DNA of 64,000 nucleotides, taken from NCBI GenBank assembly GCA_947500645.1, contig CANMSD010000003.1, positions 184,501 to 248,500 of the forward strand, given 5' to 3'. Shown here in pieces: positions 45,677 to 54,110 of the stretch. The position numbers and the translations under genes were made by a program. Numbering within the stretch: the first letter of the stretch is position 1; each line of letters starts with the position of its first letter. The notes below the pieces were generated by a model. That model made no database searches. It saw only the letters and a list, made by a program, of their open reading frames with translations, and was not told the origin of the DNA. The DNA comes from an uncultured Erythrobacter sp. GTDB lineage: Bacteria; Pseudomonadota; Alphaproteobacteria; Sphingomonadales; Sphingomonadaceae.

Positions 45677-46677
45677 TAGCAGCATTCCCTGTCGAGCCTG
45701 CTTCGCTCTATCTGAATGGTCGGATGATCGATGCCAAAGTTTGCTTTGAGAGAGGCTGTAACCTCGCCGAGGAAGTCTGCGCCCGGCGCGTCTGGCATCA
45801 CCAGATGCGCAGTTAGCGCAGTCTGCGTGGTCGACATTGGCCAGATATGCAGGTTGTGCACTGTCTCGACTCCCTCAAGACCAGCCAAATGCCGCCGCAC
45901 TTCGGCTTCGTCAATCCCATCGGGCACGCCGAGCAAGCCCATCTTGAGGCTGTCCTTGGCCAGGCCCCATGTGCCCCATGCAATCATTGCAACGATCACC
46001 AGGCTCACAATCGGGTCAATCCAGACACTTCCGGAGTAAATTATTGCAATCCCTGCAATTACCACGCCGAGCGAAACCAATGCATCAGCGGCCATATGCA
46101 GGAAAGCGCCTCTGATATTGAGGTCCGATTTCCTTCCCCGCATGAACAGCATGGCGGTCGCGGCGTTGATAACGATTCCGATCCCGGCGACGACCACCAT
46201 CACCATCCCCTCCGGCTCGACCGGATCGAGCATGCGATGCGCCGTCTCGAACAGAATCGCGCCGATTGCGATGGCTAGCAGCATGGCATTGGCGAGCGCG
46301 GCGAGGATGGTCGAGCTTTTGAAACCGTAGGTAAAGCGCGCGGAAGGCGGCTTCTTTGCCGCGATGCTCGCGACCCAGGCGACGATCAGCGCGAGGACAT
46401 CAGAGAGGTTGTGGCCTGCGTCGGCGACCAGCGCCATCGAGCCTGACAGGAAGCCATATGTTGCTTCGACCACGACGAAAGCTGAGTTGAGGACAATGCC
46501 GATTGCAAAGGCGCGTCCAAAATCTGCCGGAGCGTGCGAGTGGCCGTTATGCCCGTGCGAGTGGCCGTGCGAGTGCCCATGCGAGTGCCCATGCGAGTGC
46601 CCATGCGAGTGACTGTGCGCATCTCCGTGCACGCGGGGGCCAACATGCGCCGTTTCATGTGTATGGGCTTGGCCCAA
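45676..46677 (-). CDS. Cation diffusion facilitator metal exporter
   Basis: The protein has 333 residues. A His-rich N-terminus (residues about 20-50, repeated HSHG) can bind metal. Six predicted helices follow, with the metal site HxxxD in VADAGHNLSDVLAL and AADALVSLGV, then a cytoplasmic domain. This is the ZitB/CzcD-like zinc group. The start is TTG 46677, with GGGGGA about 7 nt upstream. It is the first gene of a coupled CDF-sigma-anti-sigma unit. Confidence 0.92.
   Translation of the reverse strand: MGQAHTHETAHVGPRVHGDAHSHSHGHSHGHSHGHSHGHSHGHNGHSHAPADFGRAFAIGIVLNSAFVVVEATYGFLSGSMALVADAGHNLSDVLALIVAWVASIAAKKPPSARFTYGFKSSTILAALANAMLLAIAIGAILFETAHRMLDPVEPEGMVMVVVAGIGIVINAATAMLFMRGRKSDLNIRGAFLHMAADALVSLGVVIAGIAIIYSGSVWIDPIVSLVIVAMIAWGTWGLAKDSLKMGLLGVPDGIDEAEVRRHLAGLEGVETVHNLHIWPMSTTQTALTAHLVMPDAPGADFLGEVTASLKANFGIDHPTIQIERSRLDRECC
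46558..46610 (-). repeat. 12-bp tandem repeat coding for His-rich metal-binding segment
   Basis: The unit GCGAGTGCCCAT (plus strand) repeats about four times, encoding (HSHG)n on the minus strand. The copies are nearly identical at the DNA level, so the number may vary by slippage between strains. Confidence 0.85.
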
Positions 46678-46818
46678 GCTGTGTCCCCCAACAATATTGC
46701 GCCCGTTTTGGCTGCCATCTTTGTGATGATCTGCCGTTCCCTTTAGACCTAGTCATGCTTGTGACGTCAGTCAAGAAAGGCAATTAAATCAGTATGATAT
46801 ACTATCTCGCAATTGAAT

Positions 46819-46832
46819 TATGTTATAACATA
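46819..46832. promoter_or_regulatory. Perfect 14-bp AT-rich palindrome, possible Zur box
   Basis: TATGTTATAACATA is a perfect palindrome in the 286-bp AT-rich gap upstream of the CDF exporter, 142 nt from its start. It resembles the ATGTTATAACAT core of alphaproteobacterial zinc-uptake-regulator sites. A smaller inverted repeat, AGTAT-GAT-ATACT, lies about 25 bp away at 46792-46804. The target could be the CDF gene. It is rather far, so the assignment is tentative. Confidence 0.4.
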
Positions 46833-46963
46833 TATTGTATCTGAACATGCGCGCAAGCGTCTGAAAATGGGCGGGGTTTTCTTGAAGAGTGAAAACCGGA
46901 TGGTGTGAGGGCCTGTAATCGGCTGCGGAGAGGTGCGCGCCTGTCTTTGCAACGGGGCTGCCG

Positions 46964-47644
46964 CTAGTCGTAGACGCAGGCCGATAGTCCGTCGCGCTGC
47001 ACCACGCCGATGCGCGAGCGGATTGTGTTTCCGTGGCGCGCGAGCCAGCCGCTGGGTGAAACCACCGCGCGCTTCTTGGGCAAGGGCAAAGCGGCGGCCA
47101 TCCGCGCGGCCTCAATCGGGCTCAGCCGCGCAGCGGACTTGCCAAAATATCGCTGTGCCCCGGCCTCTGCTCCATAGGTGCCGATCCCGGTCTCTGCGAC
47201 GTTGAGATAGACCTCCATAATCCGCCGCTTGCCCCAGATTTTCTCAATCGCAAAGGCAAAGTATGCCTCCAGCCCTTTGCGAAAATACCCGCCGCCTTGC
47301 CACAGGAACACGTTCTTGGCGGTCTGCTGCGATATGGTGGAGCCGCCGCGTATCCGCCCGCCCTTGGCGTTGTATTCCAGCGCCTTTTCAATCGCTTCTG
47401 TATCAAAGCCGGTGTGCGTGCAAAACTTGCTGTCTTCCGCAGCGATCACGGCGGCGATCAAATTTGGATCGATATTGTCGAGGCTTTCCCAATCCTTGGT
47501 GACGGAGTTTTCATCCATCACCATGGTCGCGGTGATCGGCACGGGGACGAACTTAAACAGGACGATCAGCGCCAGCGATATCCCGAAAAACCACACAAGG
47601 AACTTGGCCGTAAAGCGTAAGAGAAAGGAAAGGCTGCGGCGCAT
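46964..47644 (-). CDS. mtgA: Monofunctional peptidoglycan glycosyltransferase
   Basis: The protein has 226 residues: one N-terminal transmembrane anchor and a GT51 domain. The catalytic Glu region AAVIAAEDSKFCTHTGFD and the motif GGSTISQQTAKNVFLW are intact. It polymerises lipid II into glycan strands in the periplasm without a transpeptidase domain. I chose ATG 47644, which starts the anchor; an in-frame ATG at 47683 adds 13 residues. Confidence 0.94.
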   Translation of the reverse strand: MRRSLSFLLRFTAKFLVWFFGISLALIVLFKFVPVPITATMVMDENSVTKDWESLDNIDPNLIAAVIAAEDSKFCTHTGFDTEAIEKALEYNAKGGRIRGGSTISQQTAKNVFLWQGGGYFRKGLEAYFAFAIEKIWGKRRIMEVYLNVAETGIGTYGAEAGAQRYFGKSAARLSPIEAARMAAALPLPKKRAVVSPSGWLARHGNTIRSRIGVVQRDGLSACVYD

Positions 47645-47755
47645 AGCAGGACCGCATCTAATTGCTCTTTGTTTGCGGCGCAATCACGCGCGCCTTGCGA
47701 TCTGGGCGGGGCCATGCTTGAACCTGAAACCAACAGGTTTCCGGGAGATAATTCA

Positions 47756-49090
47756 ATGCATTTGCTTCGCACCGCCGCTTCATTGGCCACGCTCGCCGCC
47801 GCGGCGTTTTCGGTGCCTGCCGCCGCTGACAATCACAATTTGGCGCAGGCGGTTGAGGCGGATTACGATAGCTATCTTGAGCCGCTGTTCGTGCACTTTC
47901 ACCAGAACCCGGAGCTGTCCTTCCTCGAAAGCAAGACCGCTGCCCGCATGGCGGAGGAATTGCGCGCGGTCGGGATCGAGGTGACGGAGAATGTTGGCGG
48001 CACTGGCGTTGTCGGAATGATGCGCAATGGCGAGGGGCCGCTGATCCTGCTGCGGGCGGATATGGACGGCCTGCCAGTAGTGGAGAAATCCGGCCTCGAA
48101 TACGCCTCCACCGCGACGCAACTCGGTCAGGATGGCCAGGAATATCCTGTCATGCATGCCTGCGGCCATGATGTGCATATCACCTCAATGGTGGGTACGG
48201 CGCGCCGCCTAATGGCGATGAAGGACCAGTGGAGCGGCACGATCATGTTCGTCGTCCAACCAGCGGAAGAACGCGTTGGCGGGGCTAAGGCCATGCTGGC
48301 CGATGGATTGTACGACCGCTTTGGCAAACCTGACTATGCGCTGGCATTCCACGTGAATTCCGGCCTTGCGACGGGCAAGCTGTCGGCGTCAGAAGGCATT
48401 CAATATTCGAGCGCGGATTCGGTTGATATCCTGGTGCCGGGCGTCGGCGCGCATGGCGCCAGCCCGCACCGCGGCAAGGACCCGGTCTATATCGCATCGC
48501 AGATCGTCACCGCGCTGCAATCGATCGTCAGCCGCGAGGTTCAACCGCTCAAACCCGCCGTTATCACCGTCGGGTCGTTTCACGCAGGCTCCAAGCACAA
48601 CATCATCTCTGACCGCGCCGAGCTGCAATTGACCGTGCGCGCCAATGATGAGGAAACGCGCGCGCAATTGCTCGAGACGATTGAGCGCATCGCGGTGGGC
48701 ATGGGCAAGACGCATGGCCTGCCCGATGATCTGCCGGTGGAGGTGAAGGTGAGCGAGGGCACTCCGGTGACCAATAACGATACGGAGCTCGCGCGGCGCC
48801 TCAACGCGGTGATGAAACGCGACCTCGGCGAAGACACGTTTGAGCCGTGGGAGCAAAAGGGCATGGGCGCAGAAGACTTTGCCTATTTCGTTACCGAGGA
48901 ATTGGGTGTGCCGGGATATTACTTCTCGGTCGGCGGAACCCCGCAGGCAGCCTTTGACGCGGAAGAGGCCGGTGGACCGGCAGTGCCAAGCCACCACTCC
49001 CCGCTGTTCAAGGTGGCACCAAAGGAGAGTGTGACGCTGGGCACGAAAGCGATGATTGCTGCGGTGCTGGATCTGGCTGGAGCGGATTAA
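47756..49090 (+). CDS. Exported M20-family amidohydrolase/carboxypeptidase
   Basis: The protein has 444 residues with a signal peptide ending near VPAAAD. The M20D pattern is clear: LRADMDGLPVVE, VMHACGHDVHITSMVG (metal-binding Cys/His), and VVQPAEERVGGAKAML with the catalytic Glu pair, plus a late HHSPLF His. The family hydrolyses N-acyl amino acids or peptides, for instance hippurate or indole-acetyl conjugates. GGGAGA lies upstream of ATG 47756. Confidence 0.92.
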   Translation: MHLLRTAASLATLAAAAFSVPAAADNHNLAQAVEADYDSYLEPLFVHFHQNPELSFLESKTAARMAEELRAVGIEVTENVGGTGVVGMMRNGEGPLILLRADMDGLPVVEKSGLEYASTATQLGQDGQEYPVMHACGHDVHITSMVGTARRLMAMKDQWSGTIMFVVQPAEERVGGAKAMLADGLYDRFGKPDYALAFHVNSGLATGKLSASEGIQYSSADSVDILVPGVGAHGASPHRGKDPVYIASQIVTALQSIVSREVQPLKPAVITVGSFHAGSKHNIISDRAELQLTVRANDEETRAQLLETIERIAVGMGKTHGLPDDLPVEVKVSEGTPVTNNDTELARRLNAVMKRDLGEDTFEPWEQKGMGAEDFAYFVTEELGVPGYYFSVGGTPQAAFDAEEAGGPAVPSHHSPLFKVAPKESVTLGTKAMIAAVLDLAGAD

Positions 49091-49117
49091 CGCTCTCAGC
49101 CTGACAAGGGAGCCCGC

Positions 49118-49744
49118 ATGATCATCGTCATCGAAGGCATCAGCGCGGCTGGAAAGACGACCTATGCGCGCCAGTTCGGACCGCAGCATCACTTGCCGGA
49201 AATACCAGTGAAAGGCGCGCAGCCTGCACAAGATGCACCGGCAGAAGAGCATGCTCGGTTCTGGGCCGATCACAATGCGGTGCGGTTCCAGATGGCCGTC
49301 GAAATCGAGCGCCAGCACGGTTTTGCCATTTGCGACACCGATCCGATGAAGGTTCACTTTGCATGGTGCATGGAGCGTGCGGGCTTTGCATGGCCCGATA
49401 AGTTCGAGACTGCCCGTAGTCTTGTTCGTGAAGCCATCGCCGAGCGCAGGCTGGGTTTCGCCGACCGCTATTTCGTCAAACGGATCGCGCCGGATGTCGC
49501 GCGGGCACAGAAGGAAGGCGACGCAACTCGAAGCCGGAGGCGGTTTGACATGCACCTCGCGTTGCAACCGCATCTGATCGACTGGTTCACCGCACTATCG
49601 GAAGTGCTGCCGGGCCGGGTCGAGTTTGCATTTCCGCAGCAAGTGACCTTGCAGACCGAACTCAAAAACAAAGCGCCGGAGGAGGACCTCCGGCGCTTCG
49701 ATGTTTCGGTGTTCGACGCTCTCGTTGAGCGCTTGCCTAATTAG
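49118..49744 (+). CDS. P-loop kinase-like ATPase
   Basis: The protein has 208 residues. It begins with MIIVIEGISAAGKTTYARQF, a Walker A motif (GISAAGKT). A DTDPMK segment at about residue 73 and an FADRYFVKR segment match the DR of thymidylate/deoxynucleoside kinase-like folds. Substrate unknown; a small-molecule or nucleotide kinase is the best guess. It lies 27 nt after the M20 gene and converges with rpoH. Repeat copy A fills the gap. Confidence 0.75.
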   Translation: MIIVIEGISAAGKTTYARQFGPQHHLPEIPVKGAQPAQDAPAEEHARFWADHNAVRFQMAVEIERQHGFAICDTDPMKVHFAWCMERAGFAWPDKFETARSLVREAIAERRLGFADRYFVKRIAPDVARAQKEGDATRSRRRFDMHLALQPHLIDWFTALSEVLPGRVEFAFPQQVTLQTELKNKAPEEDLRRFDVSVFDALVERLPN

Positions 49745-49752
49745 TGCTGGAT

Positions 49753-49860
49753 CGGTCCGCCGGAGGTGGACCGCAAGGGCGACTGCCCGTCCGCAGCGAC
49801 GCGGACTTTCGACCGCAGGAGCGAGGATGCGAGAGCGCGGATGCGCTCTCGCTCTCAAAA
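49753..49860 (+). repeat. Structured hairpin repeat, copy A
   Basis: Hairpins in order: CGGTCC/GGACCG (49753-58/49768-73), GGGC/GCCC (49777-80/49785-88), GCGG/CCGC (49801-04/49813-16), then a perfect 10-bp stem GCGAGAGCGC/GCGCTCTCGC (49829-38/49843-52) with loop GGAT. A CAAAA run follows. Conserved single-stranded words CCGCAGCG and GAGCGAGGA sit between stems. The element fills the 116-bp gap between two convergent genes and abuts the rpoH stop codon. Confidence 0.8.
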
Positions 49861-50766
49861 TCAAGCCACGCCTGGCAGCAATCGCTCGCCCGCGATCCGC
49901 TGCATAGCTTTCTGCAACTTCTCGAAAGCGCGCACTTCGATCTGGCGAATGCGCTCGCGCGACACTTCGTAGACCTGGCTCAGCTCTTCGAGCGTTTGCG
50001 GCTTCTCGGTCAGGCGGCGCTCGGTCAGAATATGCTTCTCACGGTCGTTGAGGCTGTCCATCGCCTCGACCAGCATTTCATGGCGCACGCTTGCCTCTTC
50101 GGCCTCGGCAACCGTCTCGTCCTGAAGTGGACGATCATCGGTCAGCCAATCCTGCCATTCGCCAGAGCCATCTTCGCCATTGCGCATCGGCGTGTTGAGC
50201 GAGCCATCGCCGCCCATCATCATGCGCCGGTTCATATTGATGACTTCCTGCTCCGGCACGCCGAGATCGGTCGCGATCTTGGTCACGTCCTCCGGCGACA
50301 GGTCGGTGTCTTCATAGGCCTCGAGCTGCTTCTTCATCCGGCGAAGGTTGAAGAACAGTTTCTTCTGCGCAGCGGTGGTGCCCATTTTTACGAGGCTCCA
50401 GCTGCGCAGGATGAACTCCTGCATGCTCGCCTTGATCCACCACATCGCGTAGGTCGCGAGGCGGAAGCCGCGATCGGGCTCAAACTTCTTCACGCCCTGC
50501 ATCAGGCCGACATTGCCTTCGGAAATGAGGTCGCTGACCGGCAGGCCGTAACCGCGATAGCCCATGGCGATCTTGGCAACGAGCCGCAGGTGACTGGAAA
50601 CCAGCTGCGATGCGGCCTCCGGATCCTCATGTTCCTGATAGCGTTTGGCGAGCATATATTCCTGCTCAGCCGTCAAAACCGGGTACTTCTTGATCTCCGA
50701 CAGGTAGCGATTGAGGCTTTGCTCACCACTAAGCGCCGGGACAGTTTTCGTCTTCGAGTTACTCAC
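49861..50766 (-). CDS. rpoH: Heat-shock sigma factor RpoH (sigma-32)
   Basis: The protein has 301 residues. Region 2 includes VSSHLRLVAKIAMGYRGYGL and the RpoH box region (FRLATYAMWWIKASMQEFIL, then RSWSLVKMGTTAAQKKLFFN), which identifies sigma-32 rather than a housekeeping sigma. Region 4 (LEELSQVYEVSRERIRQIEV) recognises -35 elements. It directs transcription of heat-shock genes such as clpP. Repeat copy A begins at its stop codon. Confidence 0.97.
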   Translation of the reverse strand: MSNSKTKTVPALSGEQSLNRYLSEIKKYPVLTAEQEYMLAKRYQEHEDPEAASQLVSSHLRLVAKIAMGYRGYGLPVSDLISEGNVGLMQGVKKFEPDRGFRLATYAMWWIKASMQEFILRSWSLVKMGTTAAQKKLFFNLRRMKKQLEAYEDTDLSPEDVTKIATDLGVPEQEVINMNRRMMMGGDGSLNTPMRNGEDGSGEWQDWLTDDRPLQDETVAEAEEASVRHEMLVEAMDSLNDREKHILTERRLTEKPQTLEELSQVYEVSRERIRQIEVRAFEKLQKAMQRIAGERLLPGVA

Positions 50767-50878
50767 TTTTCCCTAACCTTTCTTGCGTCGACCTAGTCTG
50801 TCGGACCTCTGATGAGCATCCGTCGTTTCAGGCCACTCGGTTACATATACGCAGCTCAAATCGATTTTGCTGCGACTT

Positions 50879-51832
50879 TCATCGATTAAAACGATCCAGT
50901 TCGTCGATTAGTTCCTGCATATCCTCCGGTAAATCCGCGCAAAACCTTAAATTTTTCCCAGAAATCGGGTGTTCGAAGCCCAATTCCGCTGCATGCAGCG
51001 CCTGACGCGCGAATTTGCGCGCTTCCAGCAAGGATTTGAGGGGTTTTGGTGTTCTACCGTAGAGCTGATCTCCTAATAGCGCATGGCCGATTGATGCGCA
51101 GTGAACGCGGACCTGGTGAGTCCGCCCGGTTTCGAGACGACATTCGATCAAAGCGGCCGATTCGAAACGTTTGAGCATCTTATAATGCGTGACTGCGTGT
51201 TTGCCGCGCGAGGAATTCTTTTCGAGCACAGCCATTTTCTTGCGATTGGTGTCTGAACGGCCGATTCGACCGGCAATCGTGCCCTCTTTCTCGCTCGGAT
51301 GGCCCCCGCAAATGGCGAGATAGCGGCGATGGACCGTATGTTCTGCGAATTGCCGGGCGAGCCCCTCATGCGCAGCGTCGGATTTGGCGACGACAAGCAG
51401 GCCGGACGTGTCCTTGTCGATCCGGTGCACGATGCCGGGGCGGGCGACGCCGCCAATACCGGAAAGCTGGCCTCTACAGTGGTGCAGCAACGCGTTGACC
51501 AGAGTGCCATCGGGATTGCCTGCCGCCGGGTGGACGACCATTCCGGCGGGCTTGTTAATGACAATCAGGTGCTCATCCTCGAACGTCACATCCAGAGGGA
51601 TGTCTTGCGGCTGAGCGACCGGATCGGCGGCGGCGGGGACGTCGATCTGGAATGTCGAACCGGCGGCCACCTTCGCGCTCGGCGAGCTTGTGGACGAACC
51701 GTCCAGCGTCACGTGGCCTTCTGCAATCAGCGTTTGCACCCGCGCACGCGATAGATCGGTCGCTTCGGCCAGCGCCTTGTCGAGGCGGGCAGCGCTCGCA
51801 ATCGTGCCGGTGATGACTTGCGGGTCGGACAT
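50879..51832 (-). CDS. rluD: Ribosomal large subunit pseudouridine synthase (RluD family)
   Basis: The protein has 317 residues. An N-terminal S4 domain (RLDKALAEATDLSRARVQTL) is followed by a pseudouridine synthase core with the catalytic Asp in VHRIDKDTSGLLVVAK and the C-terminal ETGRTHQVRVH. It modifies uridines in 23S rRNA. Its start is 16 nt from that of the divergent JAMM gene, so promoters must lie inside the neighbouring coding regions or be very short. Confidence 0.93.
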   Translation of the reverse strand: MSDPQVITGTIASAARLDKALAEATDLSRARVQTLIAEGHVTLDGSSTSSPSAKVAAGSTFQIDVPAAADPVAQPQDIPLDVTFEDEHLIVINKPAGMVVHPAAGNPDGTLVNALLHHCRGQLSGIGGVARPGIVHRIDKDTSGLLVVAKSDAAHEGLARQFAEHTVHRRYLAICGGHPSEKEGTIAGRIGRSDTNRKKMAVLEKNSSRGKHAVTHYKMLKRFESAALIECRLETGRTHQVRVHCASIGHALLGDQLYGRTPKPLKSLLEARKFARQALHAAELGFEHPISGKNLRFCADLPEDMQELIDELDRFNR

Positions 51833-51848
51833 GCTAGGGCCATGCGCG

Positions 51849-52244
51849 ATGCCTATCGAAGTGACAAGAGATGTGGTCGAGGCGATGCAACATGCCGCCG
51901 CTGCCGCTCACCCGCGCGAAGCATGCGGGATACTCACGGGCGAGGGGGCTCGCATCACAGGCTTTGTCGAGACCCGCAACGTCCACCCCACGCCAGAAAC
52001 CCATTTCGAGATCGATCCGCAGGCGCTGATCGACGCACATCGCGATGCGAGGGAAGGCGGGCCGCAAGTGCTAGGCTATTTCCACTCGCATCCCGAAGGC
52101 GCTGCGGAGCCATCAAAGACCGATATCGCGATGGCCGCGCAAGACGGCATGGTTTGGGCAATTGCGACCAGCCGAGAGATACGCCTGTTCCGCGCGGGGG
52201 AAGGCGGCTTCGAATGGCTTTGCACACACGCGCTGGAGGGCTAA
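51849..52244 (+). CDS. JAMM/MPN-domain metalloprotease
   Basis: The protein has 131 residues. The JAMM zinc site is complete: a Glu in GFVETRNVHP and HSHP-x6-SxxD (YFHSHPEGAAEPSKTDIAM). Bacterial members cleave small conjugates such as ubiquitin-like or sulfur-carrier C-termini, for example in cysteine synthesis. No partner gene is adjacent. I chose ATG 51849 over the longer frame, which overlaps rluD. Confidence 0.88.
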   Translation: MPIEVTRDVVEAMQHAAAAAHPREACGILTGEGARITGFVETRNVHPTPETHFEIDPQALIDAHRDAREGGPQVLGYFHSHPEGAAEPSKTDIAMAAQDGMVWAIATSREIRLFRAGEGGFEWLCTHALEG

Positions 52245-52253
52245 GGCAGAAAT

Positions 52254-52907
52254 ATGACATCGCCAACCGATCTCGCGAGCCTGCTGTGCTCGCGGCTATG
52301 CCACGACATGCTCTCCCCAGTGGGGGCGCTCTCAAACGGCCTCGAATTGCTGGCCGAAGAGCAAGACCCGGAGATGCGCGCCAAGTGCGTCGAGCTGCTC
52401 GAACAGAGCGCCAAGATCAGCACTGACAAGCTCAAGTTTTTCCGTCTGGCCTTTGGCGCAGCGGGCGGGTTTGGTGAGGCGGTGCCGGTCGAAGAAGCGC
52501 ACGATGTGATCGCTGCGCTCGCTTCCGATGCGAAAGAGGTGACGCTGAACTGGGCGATCACCGAAAAGACTCTGCCCAAGCCCGCGATCAAGGTGATGCT
52601 CAACCTGGCTCAAATCGCGCTCGATGCGCTGATCCGCGGCGGCACGATGGATATCGGTGCCGAGCTGCGCGAAGGGAATGTCGAAATCGTCGTGCGGGCC
52701 AATGGCGCGCGGATCGCCTTCGACGAGACGATCGGTCGGGCGCTGCAGAACGAGATCGGCGCTGGCGAGCTGACCAGCCGCACGGCTGCGGCGCATATGA
52801 TTGCAATGCTGGCGGAGGAATGCGGCGGGGGCTTGCAATACAAGCTGACCGACGAAGCGTTGGTGATGGGCGCAGTGATCCCGCAACCGGCCGGGATGAT
52901 CGGCTAG
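52254..52907 (+). CDS. chpT: Histidine phosphotransferase ChpT
   Basis: The protein has 217 residues. The phospho-accepting His lies in LCSRLCHDMLSPVGA in the first helix; a degenerate HATPase fold makes up the rest, without an ATP-binding site. ChpT passes phosphate from the kinase CckA to CtrA and CpdR, controlling the alphaproteobacterial cell cycle and often motility. It starts 10 nt after the JAMM gene and ends 5 nt before the amidase gene. Confidence 0.9.
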   Translation: MTSPTDLASLLCSRLCHDMLSPVGALSNGLELLAEEQDPEMRAKCVELLEQSAKISTDKLKFFRLAFGAAGGFGEAVPVEEAHDVIAALASDAKEVTLNWAITEKTLPKPAIKVMLNLAQIALDALIRGGTMDIGAELREGNVEIVVRANGARIAFDETIGRALQNEIGAGELTSRTAAAHMIAMLAEECGGGLQYKLTDEALVMGAVIPQPAGMIG

Positions 52908-52911
52908 ACCG

Positions 52912-53640
52912 ATGGCGGGCGCGGGCGCACCGGGGGACGACGAACTGGTTCACACCGAGCGCTTGTCGCCCAATTTCAACGACCGCAAATCCCCGATCAG
53001 CATGCTGGTCGTCCACTATACCGAGCTGGAAAGCGCCGAGGTGTCGATCAACCGACTGTGCGATCCTGAGGCCGGGGTCAGCGCGCATTATGTGATCAGC
53101 GAAGCGGGCGAAGTCACCCGGCTGGTGCCAGAGGAAAAGCGCGCCTGGCATGCCGGGCAATCGTACTGGCGCGGCGAAAAGGACGTAAATTCGGCCAGTA
53201 TCGGAATCGAGCTGCAACATCCCGGACACGCGCTGGGTTACCGCGAATTCGCCGATGCGCAGATCGATGCGCTGATCCCGCTGATGGCGCGGATCGTGAA
53301 GCAATATGACATCCCGCGCGCCAATGTGGTGGGGCATTCCGATGTCGCGCCGGAACGCAAGATCGATCCTGGCGAGCTGTTCCCGTGGGACCGAATAGCG
53401 GAATATGAGCTGTGCCTGGCCAAGCCGGACAAGCTGGATCTGGGCGATCCATTCGATAGCGACGGTGCGTTTTATCTCGCGCTTGAACGCTTTGGCTATG
53501 ACATCACCGGCGGCACTAAGACGGTCGAGGCGTTCCAGCGGCGCTGGCGCCCTGAGCTGATCGACGGGCGGATCGACCAGCAGATCGGGGCAATCCTGTT
53601 CCAATTGCTGCTCGACCGGGATCGCGGCATTTCGCGCTAG
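52912..53640 (+). CDS. N-acetylmuramoyl-L-alanine amidase (amidase_2 type)
   Basis: The protein has 242 residues. The zinc ligands are the His in VVHYTELES, a second in the C-terminal GHSDVAPERKIDPGE, and its Asp; the substrate loop ASIGIELQHPG fits the AmiD/AmpD fold. A C-terminal region (about 190-240) looks like a peptidoglycan-binding domain (RFGYDITGGTKTVEAFQRRW without full length). No clear signal peptide was seen, so it may act in cell-wall recycling in the cytoplasm or be anchored otherwise. Confidence 0.88.
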   Translation: MAGAGAPGDDELVHTERLSPNFNDRKSPISMLVVHYTELESAEVSINRLCDPEAGVSAHYVISEAGEVTRLVPEEKRAWHAGQSYWRGEKDVNSASIGIELQHPGHALGYREFADAQIDALIPLMARIVKQYDIPRANVVGHSDVAPERKIDPGELFPWDRIAEYELCLAKPDKLDLGDPFDSDGAFYLALERFGYDITGGTKTVEAFQRRWRPELIDGRIDQQIGAILFQLLLDRDRGISR

Positions 53641-53689
53641 CAGACGTGCGGGCTTTTCTGCTTGCGCGTTAGTGACTATATCGCCCGCG

Positions 53690-54103
53690 TCAGGGGGCCA
53701 AGGCAGCCGCGAAGCAATTCGAGGAAAGTCCGGGCTCCACGAAGCAAGGGTGGCGGGTAACGCCCGCCGGGCGAGGGTCTTCGGATCCGAAGCTCAGGGA
53801 AAGTGCCACAGAGAGTATACCGCCGATGGACCCTAAAGGTCACAGGCAAGGGTGAAAGGGTGCGGTAAAAGCGCACCGGAGCGCTGGCAACAGAGCTCGC
53901 ATGGCAAACCCCACCCGGAGCAAGGCCAAATAGGGGTCTCGCGCCCGTCTTCGGACAGGGCAGGAGCGCTTCGCTCCGAGAGACCCGGGTTGGCTGCTTG
54001 AGCTGCGGAGCAATCCGTAGCCTAGATGAATGGCTGCCCCCGCGCGGCTGGTCCCTCGGGATACCGCGTGCGGAGACAGAACCCGGCTTATGCGGCCCCC
54101 TGA
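53690..54103 (+). ncRNA. rnpB: RNase P RNA, bacterial class A
   Basis: The conserved P4 halves are present: GAGGAAAGTCCGGGCTCC at 53721-53738 and ACAGAACCCGGCTTA near 54076-54090. The internal GCCACAGAGAGTATACC is near 53806. P1 closes the molecule: CAGGGGGCC (53691-53699) with GGCCCCCTG (54094-54102). Length about 414 nt is normal. A TATATC -10-like box is at 53677-53682. A T-rich stretch (54108-54125) follows the 3' end. Confidence 0.96.
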
Positions 54104-54110
54104 TGTATGT

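Noticed and set aside
46558..46610. Possible CRISPR-like repeat
   Set aside because: Direct 12-bp units without spacers, in frame inside the CDF gene and encoding His-rich repeats.
48389..49573. 394-residue open frame on the minus strand
   Set aside because: It runs antisense across the M20 peptidase and the P-loop kinase genes and shows no domain pattern.
49829..49860. Reading repeat copy A as a plain intrinsic terminator
   Set aside because: Neither strand has hairpin followed by a T-run; the A-run is on the wrong side for the plus-strand gene and copies B-D show the same layout away from gene ends.
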